Shown here piece after piece: positions 1-6,451 of a stretch of DNA of 25,234 nucleotides. The position numbers and the translations under genes were made by a program. The stretch's first letter is position 1. Each line of letters begins with the position of its first letter. The notes below the pieces were generated by a model. The model ran no database searches and was not told where the DNA came from. It saw nothing but the letters and a program-made list of their open reading frames with translations. Origin of the DNA: Lachnospiraceae bacterium UBA7160 (lineage in GTDB: Bacteria; Bacillota; Clostridia; Lachnospirales; Lachnospiraceae); contig DKWE01000078.1 in assembly GCA_002491565.1 (NCBI GenBank), forward strand, positions 1 through 25,234, given 5' to 3'.

Positions 1-204
1 TTGGCTTACTTTCACAGTAAATATTGTTATGTCGCTGTACGTCTTCGTTCTCTTCATCGGCGGTCCAATACGAGGCTGCACGTCTCGGTTCCCTATCCCG
101 GCAGTCTGCTAAGGGGCTGCGCACCTTTGGCCCTCCTCCATCTCCGGTTTTCCTTCCAATACCGAATTTATGACCTTCCTTGCAGGAACCTGCCGCTGCC
201 TTTC
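1..204. other. Spacer at left edge, nothing recognised
   Basis: This is the stretch downstream of the minus-strand DUF2264 gene. I see no convincing gene start, RNA gene or U-tailed terminator in it. Long open frames running through it on the plus strand have no ribosome binding site and continue antisense into the DUF2264 gene, so they are shadows. Confidence 0.5.
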
Positions 205-1338
205 TCACAGCGCATGATCGATCGGAAACGGCGCCCCGGACCAGACTCTGCAGCTGCTCCAGGGGCAATCCGCTCCGCTCCAGAACGGATCCTCCGGCAG
301 AAGGCCCAGCGGCAGAAATACCGGCATGCAGTAATACAGGCTGCCCGTCCCGATATAAGGCTCCGCCAGCTCTGGCTGATACCCGTACACGCCGGGGCGC
401 AGCCAGCCCTCCTCATCAAACATATCGGGAGCTTCCATCGTCCGGTCAATCACAGCCGTCAGCGCACACCGCACCTGCTCCGGCGAAAGCTCCTCTGGCA
501 GCAGCTGCTCCAGCGCCGCCTGTGCCAGCATATGGAACGCTCCGAAGCGGTACGTCACCGAACGCCCGATGATGGGATATGTCCCATCCGGCGCAATCAT
601 GCGCTCCAGAATCTGTGCATACCGGGAAGCCCGCTTCTCCACCTCCGGCAGCAGCGCTCTATAATCGTCCCAGGCTTTTGCGCAGGTTCTCACCAGATCC
701 ACATACATGGGATGAATCACAAAGCTGTTGTAGTAATCCCAGTGAAATTCCGCCCCGTCCCCGTAGACGCCGTCCCCCTTATACCACACCTCGAACATGC
801 GCATCGCATAATCGATACTGCTCATATCGTAATCTGCAAGGCCGATTTTATAAAACGCTGCCTCTCGCATTGCAGAAAACAGCAGCCAGTTTGTCGGACA
901 CGGACGAATGCACCTGGACCGCTTCAGGGCAGCGGCCACATGCTCCTGTACCCGCGCATCCAGCGCTTCATACAGCTGCTTCGGCGCGCGCACAATCGCA
1001 TGCGCCACAAAGCCAACATCCACAAGCGGCTGGCCGTCTTCCTCAAAATTCATATAATCCGGCGACTTGGGGTCCGTCGCAAAATCCATGCAGCGCCGGA
1101 CCTTCGCGCGGTATTCCTCCTGCAGCTCGCGTTCCCTGCCAGTCAGCCCCTCCAGCTCCAGCCATGGCGCGATTCCGCTTACTGTCCTGCCGAAAGCCTC
1201 TAGCATCCCATAGTTGTTCCGCTCCTCGTGAAAATCTGCCGGGAGTGTCCTGTGCAGTTCCCCCTTCGACAAATGCTCAATCACCGGATCCGCGATCTTC
1301 AGCATTGCCCCCAGCCATTTTTCTCTCGTAGTTTCCAT
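205..1338 (-). CDS. DUF2264 domain-containing protein
   Basis: A 377-residue protein that looks like a complete single DUF2264 domain. It opens with a METTREKWL-type helix and contains the aromatic-rich stretch FEVWYKGDGVYGDG followed by HWDYYNSFVIHP near the middle. It ends with the family-like FLPLGLLPEDPFWS and a terminal WSGAPFPIDHAL. DUF2264 proteins are thought to adopt an alpha/alpha toroid like glycosidases and lyases acting on uronic-acid sugars, and often sit near polysaccharide-use genes; no reaction is firmly assigned. There is no signal peptide, so it should be cytoplasmic. The ATG at 1338 is preferred over an upstream in-frame start at 1479 because GAGG lies just upstream and the family homology begins there. 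It appears monocistronic, divergent from the DegV gene. The role in sugar breakdown is inference. Confidence 0.85.
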   Translation of the reverse strand: METTREKWLGAMLKIADPVIEHLSKGELHRTLPADFHEERNNYGMLEAFGRTVSGIAPWLELEGLTGRERELQEEYRAKVRRCMDFATDPKSPDYMNFEEDGQPLVDVGFVAHAIVRAPKQLYEALDARVQEHVAAALKRSRCIRPCPTNWLLFSAMREAAFYKIGLADYDMSSIDYAMRMFEVWYKGDGVYGDGAEFHWDYYNSFVIHPMYVDLVRTCAKAWDDYRALLPEVEKRASRYAQILERMIAPDGTYPIIGRSVTYRFGAFHMLAQAALEQLLPEELSPEQVRCALTAVIDRTMEAPDMFDEEGWLRPGVYGYQPELAEPYIGTGSLYYCMPVFLPLGLLPEDPFWSGADCPWSSCRVWSGAPFPIDHAL

Positions 1339-1363
1339 GCCTGATACCTCGTTTTTTCTATAT

Positions 1364-1392
1364 ACTATAACACAAACCTTCCATATAATCCA
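1364..1392 (-). promoter_or_regulatory. Candidate promoter for the DUF2264 gene
   Basis: Read on the minus strand: TGGATT, 17-base spacer, TATAGT. The -10 is good and the -35 is weak. The start would fall about 20 bases upstream of the ATG at 1338, a short but workable leader. Confidence 0.35.
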
Positions 1393-1419
1393 TGAAAATC
1401 CGGCTCCAAATGGAAATCC

Positions 1420-1439
1420 CCCTGGGGACATACTTCCCG
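1420..1439. repeat. Short dispersed repeat, copy 1
   Basis: CCCT, two variable bases, then GGACATACTTCCCG. The same 20-base arrangement occurs at 6260-6279 with 18 of 20 bases identical. Both copies lie in intergenic DNA. Confidence 0.5.
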
Positions 1440-1496
1440 TCCGTGTTGGCTGAACAGTAACGTTTTCAGCAGAACACATATGGTTTTAAAAACCGC

Positions 1497-1525
1497 TTTA
1501 CATAGCATTAAAAAAGTGTTATCTT
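1497..1525 (+). promoter_or_regulatory. Candidate promoter for the DegV-family gene
   Basis: TTTACA, 17-base spacer, TATCTT. The spacing is ideal, the -35 matches 5 of 6 and the -10 matches 4 of 6. It would give a leader of about 155 bases. Confidence 0.45.
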
Positions 1526-1688
1526 ATTCTCTAATTACCAGAAAAGGAAACCAAGTAACAAGCACTGCGCCAAATTACTTTAGCTCCTTGGATACCTGTA
1601 CCTTTGCAGAAACAGGCAGCTTTCTCTGTATAGAGATGCCCGTATCATCAGCCATGCATTCTATCATGCAGAAAGGAGTTCCAATTCC

Positions 1689-2576
1689 ATGACTTATCAG
1701 ATTATCAGTGACGGTTCCTGCGACCTGCCGTCTGAACTTACAAAAGAAAAACAAATCCATGTGGTTCCTTTTTACGTATCCTTTGATGACACTCATTACT
1801 ACCGCGAAATGGAGGAGATCAACGTCCGCGATTTCTATCAGGAAATGGTAGACAAAGACGGCATCTATCCAAAGACTTCGCTCCCGTCTGTCCAGGATTA
1901 CTTTGACGTTTTCCAGAGCTATGCCGCGAGGCAGATTCCGATGATCTGCATCTGCATTACCCAGAAATTCAGCGGTTCCTTCGGCGCAGCTGAAAATGCG
2001 AAGGAGCTGATTCTGGAGCAGTATCCGGACGCGCAGATTACTGTCATTGACGCGCAGGTTAACACTGTGCTCCAGGGAATCTATGTGCTGGAGGCCTGCC
2101 GCATGCGCGATGCCGGCTTTTCCTACGAGGACTGCATCGCACGTCTTCTTGCCATCCGCAGCTCCGGCCGCATCTTTTTCACCGTGGGCGACCTCGACTA
2201 TCTGCGGCACGGCGGACGCATCGGCAAGCTTGCCGGGCTTACCGGCTCGCTTCTCGGCGTAAAGCCGCTGATCACTCTGAAGGAAGGAGAAATTTTCCCC
2301 TCCGGCATTGCCCGTGGCCGCAAAAAATCTATGCTCAAGGTTACTGACATGCTCCGGCAATACATTCTTGAGACGTTCTCCGACCGCAGCGAATACCAGC
2401 TCTGCATCGGTTACGGATATGATGTGGAGGAGGGAGCGGAGCTTATGGCTATTGCAAGAGAGAAGCTTGGCGATCTCGGTGTCTCTGATATCCCCACCTA
2501 TCAGATCGGTGCGACCATCGGCGTTCATACCGGTCCCTACCCAATCGGTTTCGGGATATTGCGAAAAGCATATTAA
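1689..2576 (+). CDS. DegV family protein (FakB-type fatty acid binding)
   Basis: A 295-residue protein of the usual DegV length. FakB proteins bind a single fatty acid and present it to the kinase FakA, which makes acyl-phosphate for membrane lipid synthesis. Family marks seen here are the N-terminal SDGSCDLP, the TSLPS motif at residues 63-67 (Thr-Ser contact the fatty-acid carboxylate in the family), SGSF at 95-98, the GDLDYLRHGGRIGK motif at 167-180, and the C-terminal GATIGVHTGPYPIGFG around 274-289. The ATG follows AAAGGAG at a good distance. No FakA gene is adjacent, which is common because several fakB paralogues are usually scattered around a genome. Which fatty acid it prefers cannot be read from the sequence. 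Confidence 0.93.
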   Translation: MTYQIISDGSCDLPSELTKEKQIHVVPFYVSFDDTHYYREMEEINVRDFYQEMVDKDGIYPKTSLPSVQDYFDVFQSYAARQIPMICICITQKFSGSFGAAENAKELILEQYPDAQITVIDAQVNTVLQGIYVLEACRMRDAGFSYEDCIARLLAIRSSGRIFFTVGDLDYLRHGGRIGKLAGLTGSLLGVKPLITLKEGEIFPSGIARGRKKSMLKVTDMLRQYILETFSDRSEYQLCIGYGYDVEEGAELMAIAREKLGDLGVSDIPTYQIGATIGVHTGPYPIGFGILRKAY

Positions 2577-2639
2577 TCGCTGTCGGACCATAAAGAGAAA
2601 AATATTATAGAATTTTTTTCATAAACCTGAATTTATATC

Positions 2640-2668
2640 TTTACAGTCTTTCCAATATGCGGTATGAT
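2640..2668 (+). promoter_or_regulatory. Strong sigma-A-like promoter
   Basis: TTTACA, exactly 17 bases, TATGAT: 5 of 6 matches in each box at ideal spacing. It lies 163 bases before the GTG start of the small coiled-coil gene, so the transcript would carry a leader of about 155 bases containing the hairpins at 2723-2769. Confidence 0.65.
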
Positions 2669-2722
2669 AGTTTATATCGTGCAGCAGATTACAGAGTGAT
2701 CGCATAGACACCTTTCTGTATC

Positions 2723-2769
2723 TGGCACAAAGTGCTTATTTTTTTTTCACTCTTTAAAGAATAAGCATT
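2723..2769 (+). promoter_or_regulatory. Two overlapping leader hairpins (possible attenuator)
   Basis: Hairpin 1 is GGCAC-AAA-GTGCT (2723-2735, plus a G-U pair with 2736), followed by a run of nine T at 2739-2747, so it resembles a small intrinsic terminator. Hairpin 2 pairs 2731-2744 with 2756-2769, about 14 pairs with two G-U, and uses the right arm and T run of hairpin 1. The two cannot form together. This is the layout of a terminator and antiterminator, but hairpin 1 is short, so it may simply be a stable leader stem. Confidence 0.35.
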
Positions 2770-2831
2770 GCGCATCATTACGATGAGCAGCCTAATGATC
2801 AAAATAACATATTTAAGGAGGAGATTCCACC

Positions 2832-3089
2832 GTGGCAGAAAAGAGAGTGCGTCGCAGCAAAAAGGATGTCGTATTAGGAGATATCGCAAAGATTGAGCAG
2901 AAGATCAGCGATTACGAAGCAAAGATTGCAAAGCTCAACGAGGACAAGGAGAATCTGGAGGCAACGCTGAAGGAGATCGCGAGCGCAGAGGACAAGGCAA
3001 AACAGGAAGCAGAACAGAAAGAGATGATGGCGCTGCTCAAGAAAAAGGGTATGAGCCTTGACGATCTGAAGGCAATGCTGGAGCAGTAA
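2832..3089 (+). CDS. Small charged coiled-coil protein
   Basis: An 85-residue protein with GTG start, chosen because AAGGAGGAG lies 8-9 bases upstream. The N-terminus is basic (MAEKRVRRSKKD). Residues about 14-70 form an uninterrupted heptad-like helix rich in Lys, Glu and Ala (KIEQKISDYEAKIAKLNEDK), followed by a short tail KKKGMSLDDLKAMLEQ. No signal peptide, cysteine or membrane segment is seen. Similar small basic/coiled-coil proteins are common as hypothetical proteins in Lachnospiraceae; I know of no assigned function. The basic head plus coiled coil would fit nucleic-acid or ribosome association, which is speculation. Its promoter is among the best in the window, suggesting high expression. 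Confidence 0.8.
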   Translation: MAEKRVRRSKKDVVLGDIAKIEQKISDYEAKIAKLNEDKENLEATLKEIASAEDKAKQEAEQKEMMALLKKKGMSLDDLKAMLEQ

Positions 3090-3134
3090 TCAATCAAGAT
3101 ATTATCACGCGTTAGTAACTGGCGTACCGTTTTG

Positions 3135-3180
3135 CAGCGGCCCTTGTAGTGTCCTGAATGGATGTCTATCGGGGCTGCTG
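3135..3180 (+). other. Intergenic hairpin between two small genes
   Basis: CAGCGGCCC (3135-3143) pairs over nine positions, one of them G-U, with GGGCTGCTG (3172-3180). The loop is 28 bases and there is no T tract, so it is not a standard terminator. Its right arm is part of GGGGCTGCTGTA, which recurs at 6140-6151. Confidence 0.4.
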
Positions 3181-3216
3181 TATTCACACTCTGGCTTCTA
3201 ACACAAAAGGAGATAT

Positions 3217-3819
3217 ATGAAAAGCAGGCTTAAAAAATCTGTCGCTATTTTTACACTTATCATAACGGTTCTTACCAGCCCCTCCACTGCTATGGCACAC
3301 GGCCATGGAAGCCATCACGGAGCTGGAAGCCATCACAAAACTGAGACTACTTATTCCCCATGCCACGAGGCAGGCTGCAATGAAGAAGCAACTCACTGTC
3401 ACGGAAACGCATACTACAGCGGACATTCCGGCACCTGCGTTACCTACAGCCAGTGCACCGTAGCATCCTGTAAGAAAAACGGAGCGCACTATCATAAGGG
3501 AATCTGTTATTACGGACACACGGACGGCCATCACGTATATAGCCAGTGTACCGTATCCGGCTGCACAAAAGCGAAAAAGCATAAGCATAACGGAACATAC
3601 TATTACGGACATTCCAATAACTGTATCACCTACAGCCAGTGTACTGTATCCGGCTGCAAGGAGACAAAACAGCACAGCCATGATGGAAAATGTTATTACG
3701 GCCATTCCGCTGGAAAGCATACCTACAGCCAGTGCACCGTTCCCGGCTGTACAAAAGCCAAGAAGCATAAACACAACGGGAAATGCTATTATGGGCACTC
3801 TACCCTGGGAACATATTAG
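3217..3819 (+). CDS. Secreted Cys/His-rich tandem-repeat protein
   Basis: A 200-residue protein with a clear Sec signal peptide (KSRLKK, a hydrophobic stretch to about residue 24, likely cleavage after AMA at 27). A short His-rich linker HGHGSHHGAGSHH (28-40) follows. From residue 46 to the last residue it is five units of exactly 31 residues, each opening YS[P/Q]C. The unit consensus is YSQCTVxGC, spacer, HxHxG, then CYYGHS. Each unit carries a C-x4-C pair, an HxH pair and a YYxGH or YYGH motif. Spaced Cys and His suggest metal (zinc or copper) binding or disulfide-stapled modules outside the cell; this is inference. There is no LPXTG anchor or lipobox, so it is probably released or wall-associated. 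AAAGGAG precedes the ATG. I do not recognise a named family. Confidence 0.85.
   Translation: MKSRLKKSVAIFTLIITVLTSPSTAMAHGHGSHHGAGSHHKTETTYSPCHEAGCNEEATHCHGNAYYSGHSGTCVTYSQCTVASCKKNGAHYHKGICYYGHTDGHHVYSQCTVSGCTKAKKHKHNGTYYYGHSNNCITYSQCTVSGCKETKQHSHDGKCYYGHSAGKHTYSQCTVPGCTKAKKHKHNGKCYYGHSTLGTY
3352..3816 (+). repeat. Five in-frame 93-bp tandem repeats
   Basis: Tyr codons opening each unit fall at residues 46, 77, 108, 139 and 170, a constant 31-codon period. The fifth unit ends exactly at the last sense codon. Units 3 and 5 are the most alike (CTxxGCTKAKKHKHNG in both). Unit 1 is the most diverged. Confidence 0.85.
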
Positions 3820-3828
3820 TTGCCTCTT

Positions 3829-3936
3829 ATGAGGGTGTTGCAAAACTTCCGGAATCTACATTCTATGGTATATAACCACTCGGTTAAACTACCAGAGTTT
3901 GTAGCCTTGGAGTATTTTGTGCCACCCTCATTTTTT
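3829..3936 (+). terminator. Long structured terminator-like inverted repeat
   Basis: ATGAGGGTG (3829-3837) pairs perfectly with CACCCTCAT (3923-3931), followed by a T run (3931-3936). The roughly 85-base interior is itself partly self-complementary, for example AAACT-ACCAG-AGTTT. It starts about ten bases after the stop codon of the repeat protein, so it probably ends that transcript. The long interior is unusual for a simple terminator. Confidence 0.45.
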
Positions 3937-4057
3937 GATATCTATCCGGTACCCTTGCGGCATAGCAACTGCTGAACCGTTACTGCTTCTTCATATATTT
4001 ATCCTTGCAACCACTGCTCTGCATCTTACTCACCTGCTGCGCTTAAGCAGTCCCCCC

Positions 4058-4855
4058 TTATCTGGTTTGCTCCACTAGCCGGTTTTCTCTGCGCATGCAG
4101 CTCGCGGAAATAAACTCGATCGCCTCTTTTGCAAATCCTTTTAATCTTTCGCTGTCATAAATGGCATCCGTATCACTTCGGTAGTCTTCCATGGCAAGCT
4201 TTATCACATCCGGATACTCTGTATGCAGATTCTCCAATGCCCATTTTCCGCCGTCATATTTTGACAGAATCAGATCATCTCTTAATAAAGCACAAAATCT
4301 GCACAGATTCAAAACACAGTACAGCGGATTCTTTATAATATTCTCCGCACATTCCAGAGTATCCTGATAATTCGAGTCAATCACATACTCCCGCGGAACT
4401 TCTGCAAATACCTCTCTTGAGGGTCTGCCAAAATCCAGCGCATCGTTCGGAACACGAATCACACGAAAATGACTTGCCAGATCCGGATCTACCTTCCAGT
4501 CGTCATTGATCACGGTAGATTTATCTCTCCTGTATCGCTCGATCCAGTCTCTGCTTCCATGCAGTTCATATGCAACCGGATGTTTTATATTGCTGCAGTT
4601 TTCGGCTAACACAACACTGAACTCAAACCCTTTTTCAGGAAATAAGCCGACATGCTCCAACAGCTTGTCCCAGATCCGCTCCTTCGTTTTCGCATCCATT
4701 TTTTCTTTCACAACAATGATAAAATCCAGGTCTGATTTGTGCGGATGAAAACTCCCCAGCCGCAAAGAGCCATGAAAATATACACCGACATAATTATCTT
4801 TCAGAATATCCACGAGCCAGTCATGGATCTGTTTCATAAGTACCTTGATATCCAC
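4058..4855 (-). CDS. ANT/AadA-like nucleotidyltransferase with DUF4111 domain
   Basis: A 265-residue protein. The N-terminal nucleotidyltransferase fold shows HGSLRLGSF followed by KSDLDF (G29-S30 and D42/D44 from the GTG start), with a third acidic residue in FEFSVVL near residue 78. The C-terminal half has the AadA-type stretch YCVLNLCRF...LILSKYDGGKWAL. Family members transfer AMP to aminoglycosides such as streptomycin or spectinomycin, but many chromosomal relatives have no proven substrate. The GTG at 4855 is chosen over a TTG at 4873 because AAAGGAG sits 7 bases before it, inside the longer frame. It is transcribed divergently from the solute-binding gene at 5078. Conferring resistance is possible but unproven. 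Confidence 0.85.
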   Translation of the reverse strand: MDIKVLMKQIHDWLVDILKDNYVGVYFHGSLRLGSFHPHKSDLDFIIVVKEKMDAKTKERIWDKLLEHVGLFPEKGFEFSVVLAENCSNIKHPVAYELHGSRDWIERYRRDKSTVINDDWKVDPDLASHFRVIRVPNDALDFGRPSREVFAEVPREYVIDSNYQDTLECAENIIKNPLYCVLNLCRFCALLRDDLILSKYDGGKWALENLHTEYPDVIKLAMEDYRSDTDAIYDSERLKGFAKEAIEFISASCMRRENRLVEQTR

Positions 4856-5077
4856 TTTTTCACTCCTTTCCAATATGGACGGCTGATTTCCTTCTGCGGC
4901 TCAGCAAAAATCATTCAGCAAGTACCTTACCAGTACGGCATAACTATACCATCAAAGCGCGAACATTTCTACTTCTTTTCCTTTGCATTCCAGTGTATCC
5001 CATTGTTAAGAACCTGCATAACCATTCTCCTGTTTCCCGCATATACTAAACCAGTGAATAAAAAAAGGAGCGATTTG

Positions 5078-6094
5078 ATGAGAAAAAGAATTGTACCGCT
5101 ATTCCTGTCTGCCCTGATGGTGACAGGTGTATTATCCAGCACATCGATGGCAGAGGCGCCGGAAACGGTCCAGACCGAAAAGGAACTTGTGAAGCTGACA
5201 CTGAACGAGGTCGCGCACTCAATTTTCTACGCGCCGCAGTATGTAGCCATCGAGAATGGATATTTCGAAGAGGAAGGGATTGAAATTGATCTGGTCACGG
5301 GATTCGGCGCTGACAAGGTCATGACTGCGCTGATCTCCGGCGATGCAGACATCGGATTTATGGGGTCCGAGGCATCGATCTATACGTACAGCCAGGGGGC
5401 GAAGGACGCTCCCGTCAATTTCGCCCAGCTCACACAGCGCGCAGGGAATTTCCTTGTCGCAAGAGAAGCGCAGCCGGAATTTAAATGGAGCGACCTGATT
5501 GGCCAGGAGGTGCTTGGCGGGCGGAAAGGCGGCATGCCGGAGATGGTGTTTGAGTATATTCTGCGGCAGAATGGAATCGACCCGTCTGAGGTGCTCATCG
5601 ACCAGAGTATTGATTTTGGGTCGACTGCAGCGGCATTTTCGAGCGGAAAGGGAACGTACACAGTAGAATTCGAGCCAGGAGCGACCACACTGGAGCAGGA
5701 AGGCGTCGGATATGTAGTGGCTTCTCTTGGGACGGACTCCGGCTACGTGCCTTATACCGCTTACTGTGCGAAATCAGACTATATTGAGGAGCACCCGGAA
5801 CTTGTGCAGGCCTTTACAAACGCACTGCAGAAAGGTATGGATTTTGTAAATACGCATACGCCGCAGGAAATTGCCGAGGTGATCGCCCCGCAGTTCCCCG
5901 AAACAGACCTGGATACTATTACCTCCATCGTAACGCGCTACTACGAGCAGGATACCTGGAAGGAAAATCTGATCTTTGAAGAAGAAAGCTTTGAGCTGCT
6001 GCAGGATATCCTGACGGATGCCGGTGAGCTCGAGGAGCGCGTGCCATATGAAGCGCTCGTCACCACAAGCTTTGCGGAGGCTGCGGCAAAATAA
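5078..6094 (+). CDS. Orphan ABC solute-binding protein, NMT1/SsuA-like
   Basis: A 338-residue extracytoplasmic binding protein. Residues 1-27 form a signal peptide with likely cleavage near SMAEA. The mature part begins KLTLNEVAHSIFYAPQYVAIENG and continues YFEEEGIEIDLV, the classic start of the NMT1/THI5, SsuA and TauA-type binding fold. GDADIGFMGSEASIYTYSQG follows. Relatives bind thiamine precursors, sulfonates, nitrate or other small molecules and hand them to a membrane permease and ATPase. Neither partner is adjacent, so this copy is an orphan here. Unlike most Gram-positive binding proteins it has no lipobox cysteine. The ATG at 5078 follows AAAAAAGGAG; an in-frame upstream extension to 4739 overlaps the divergent gene and is rejected. 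The ligand cannot be read from sequence. Confidence 0.87.
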   Translation: MRKRIVPLFLSALMVTGVLSSTSMAEAPETVQTEKELVKLTLNEVAHSIFYAPQYVAIENGYFEEEGIEIDLVTGFGADKVMTALISGDADIGFMGSEASIYTYSQGAKDAPVNFAQLTQRAGNFLVAREAQPEFKWSDLIGQEVLGGRKGGMPEMVFEYILRQNGIDPSEVLIDQSIDFGSTAAAFSSGKGTYTVEFEPGATTLEQEGVGYVVASLGTDSGYVPYTAYCAKSDYIEEHPELVQAFTNALQKGMDFVNTHTPQEIAEVIAPQFPETDLDTITSIVTRYYEQDTWKENLIFEEESFELLQDILTDAGELEERVPYEALVTTSFAEAAAK

Positions 6095-6259
6095 CGCGCG
6101 CACATTTTTCACTCTCCATGATTACCCTGGAGCATAAATGGGGCTGCTGTACTAAGAAATTACGGCATGTGCATCGACACATGCTGCGAGTTGACTACGG
6201 CAGCTGCGGAGGTCTTCTGGAGCTTTAGAACTTGTAGACAAACGATAAAAAGCTTTCAG

Positions 6260-6279
6260 CCCTAAGGACATACTTCCCG
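6260..6279. repeat. Short dispersed repeat, copy 2
   Basis: CCCTAAGGACATACTTCCCG, matching 1420-1439 at 18 of 20 positions in the same orientation. It may be a piece of a dispersed intergenic element. Confidence 0.5.
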
Positions 6280-6309
6280 ACCAAGCCACCTCAGTTGTAA
6301 AATTAGTCA

Positions 6310-6347
6310 GCCACAGACCAGCTGCTGACGCAGCTTTGGCCTGTGGC
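6310..6347. terminator. Strong hairpin between convergent genes
   Basis: GCCACAG (6310-6316) pairs with CTGTGGC (6341-6347), and inside it GCTGC (6321-6325) pairs with GCAGC (6330-6334). T-rich stretches lie a few bases away on both strands but are not immediately adjacent. The position between convergent genes suggests a bidirectional terminator of modest quality. Confidence 0.4.
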
Positions 6348-6451
6348 CGTATCAAATTACTACTTTTTATGTCTTCCCCATATCCGGTTCGCTGCCTTGC
6401 GCATGTGAGTACGCCACTCCGGCAGACCCGGCACAGGGAACCGCATAGAAA

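Larger units (their letters stand above)
1339..1688. other. Divergent intergenic region with two promoters
   Basis: About 350 bases between the divergent DUF2264 and DegV genes. It holds one candidate promoter for each gene and, at 1420-1439, a short sequence that recurs at 6260-6279. A 70-residue plus-strand open frame (1480-1692) overlaps the DegV start, has no ribosome binding site and is not believed. Confidence 0.6.
6095..6451. other. Convergent intergenic region rich in hairpins
   Basis: About 357 bases between the convergent binding-protein and mannosidase genes. It contains GGGGCTGCTGTA (6140-6151, also at 3171-3182), a hairpin GCATGTG-CATCGA-CACATGC (6165-6184), the second copy of the 20-base repeat (6260-6279) and a strong hairpin at 6310-6347. 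A 67-residue minus-strand open frame here has no ribosome binding site and is not called. Confidence 0.55.

Noticed and set aside
1..1203. 400-residue plus-strand open frame at the left edge
   Set aside because: It runs antisense through the DUF2264 gene, has no ribosome binding site and reads as Arg/His/Pro-rich shadow sequence.
1575..2591. 338-residue minus-strand open frame
   Set aside because: It is antisense to the whole DegV gene, which has clear family motifs and a ribosome binding site.
3352..3816. Regularly spaced repeats that could be mistaken for a CRISPR array
   Set aside because: The period is 93 bases, the units are in frame and coding, and there are no conserved short repeats with unique spacers.
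3184..3843. 219-residue minus-strand frame with repeated hydrophobic segments that look like membrane repeats
   Set aside because: It is exactly antisense to the 93-bp tandem repeats; the apparent repeats are a by-product. The plus frame has a signal peptide and ribosome binding site.
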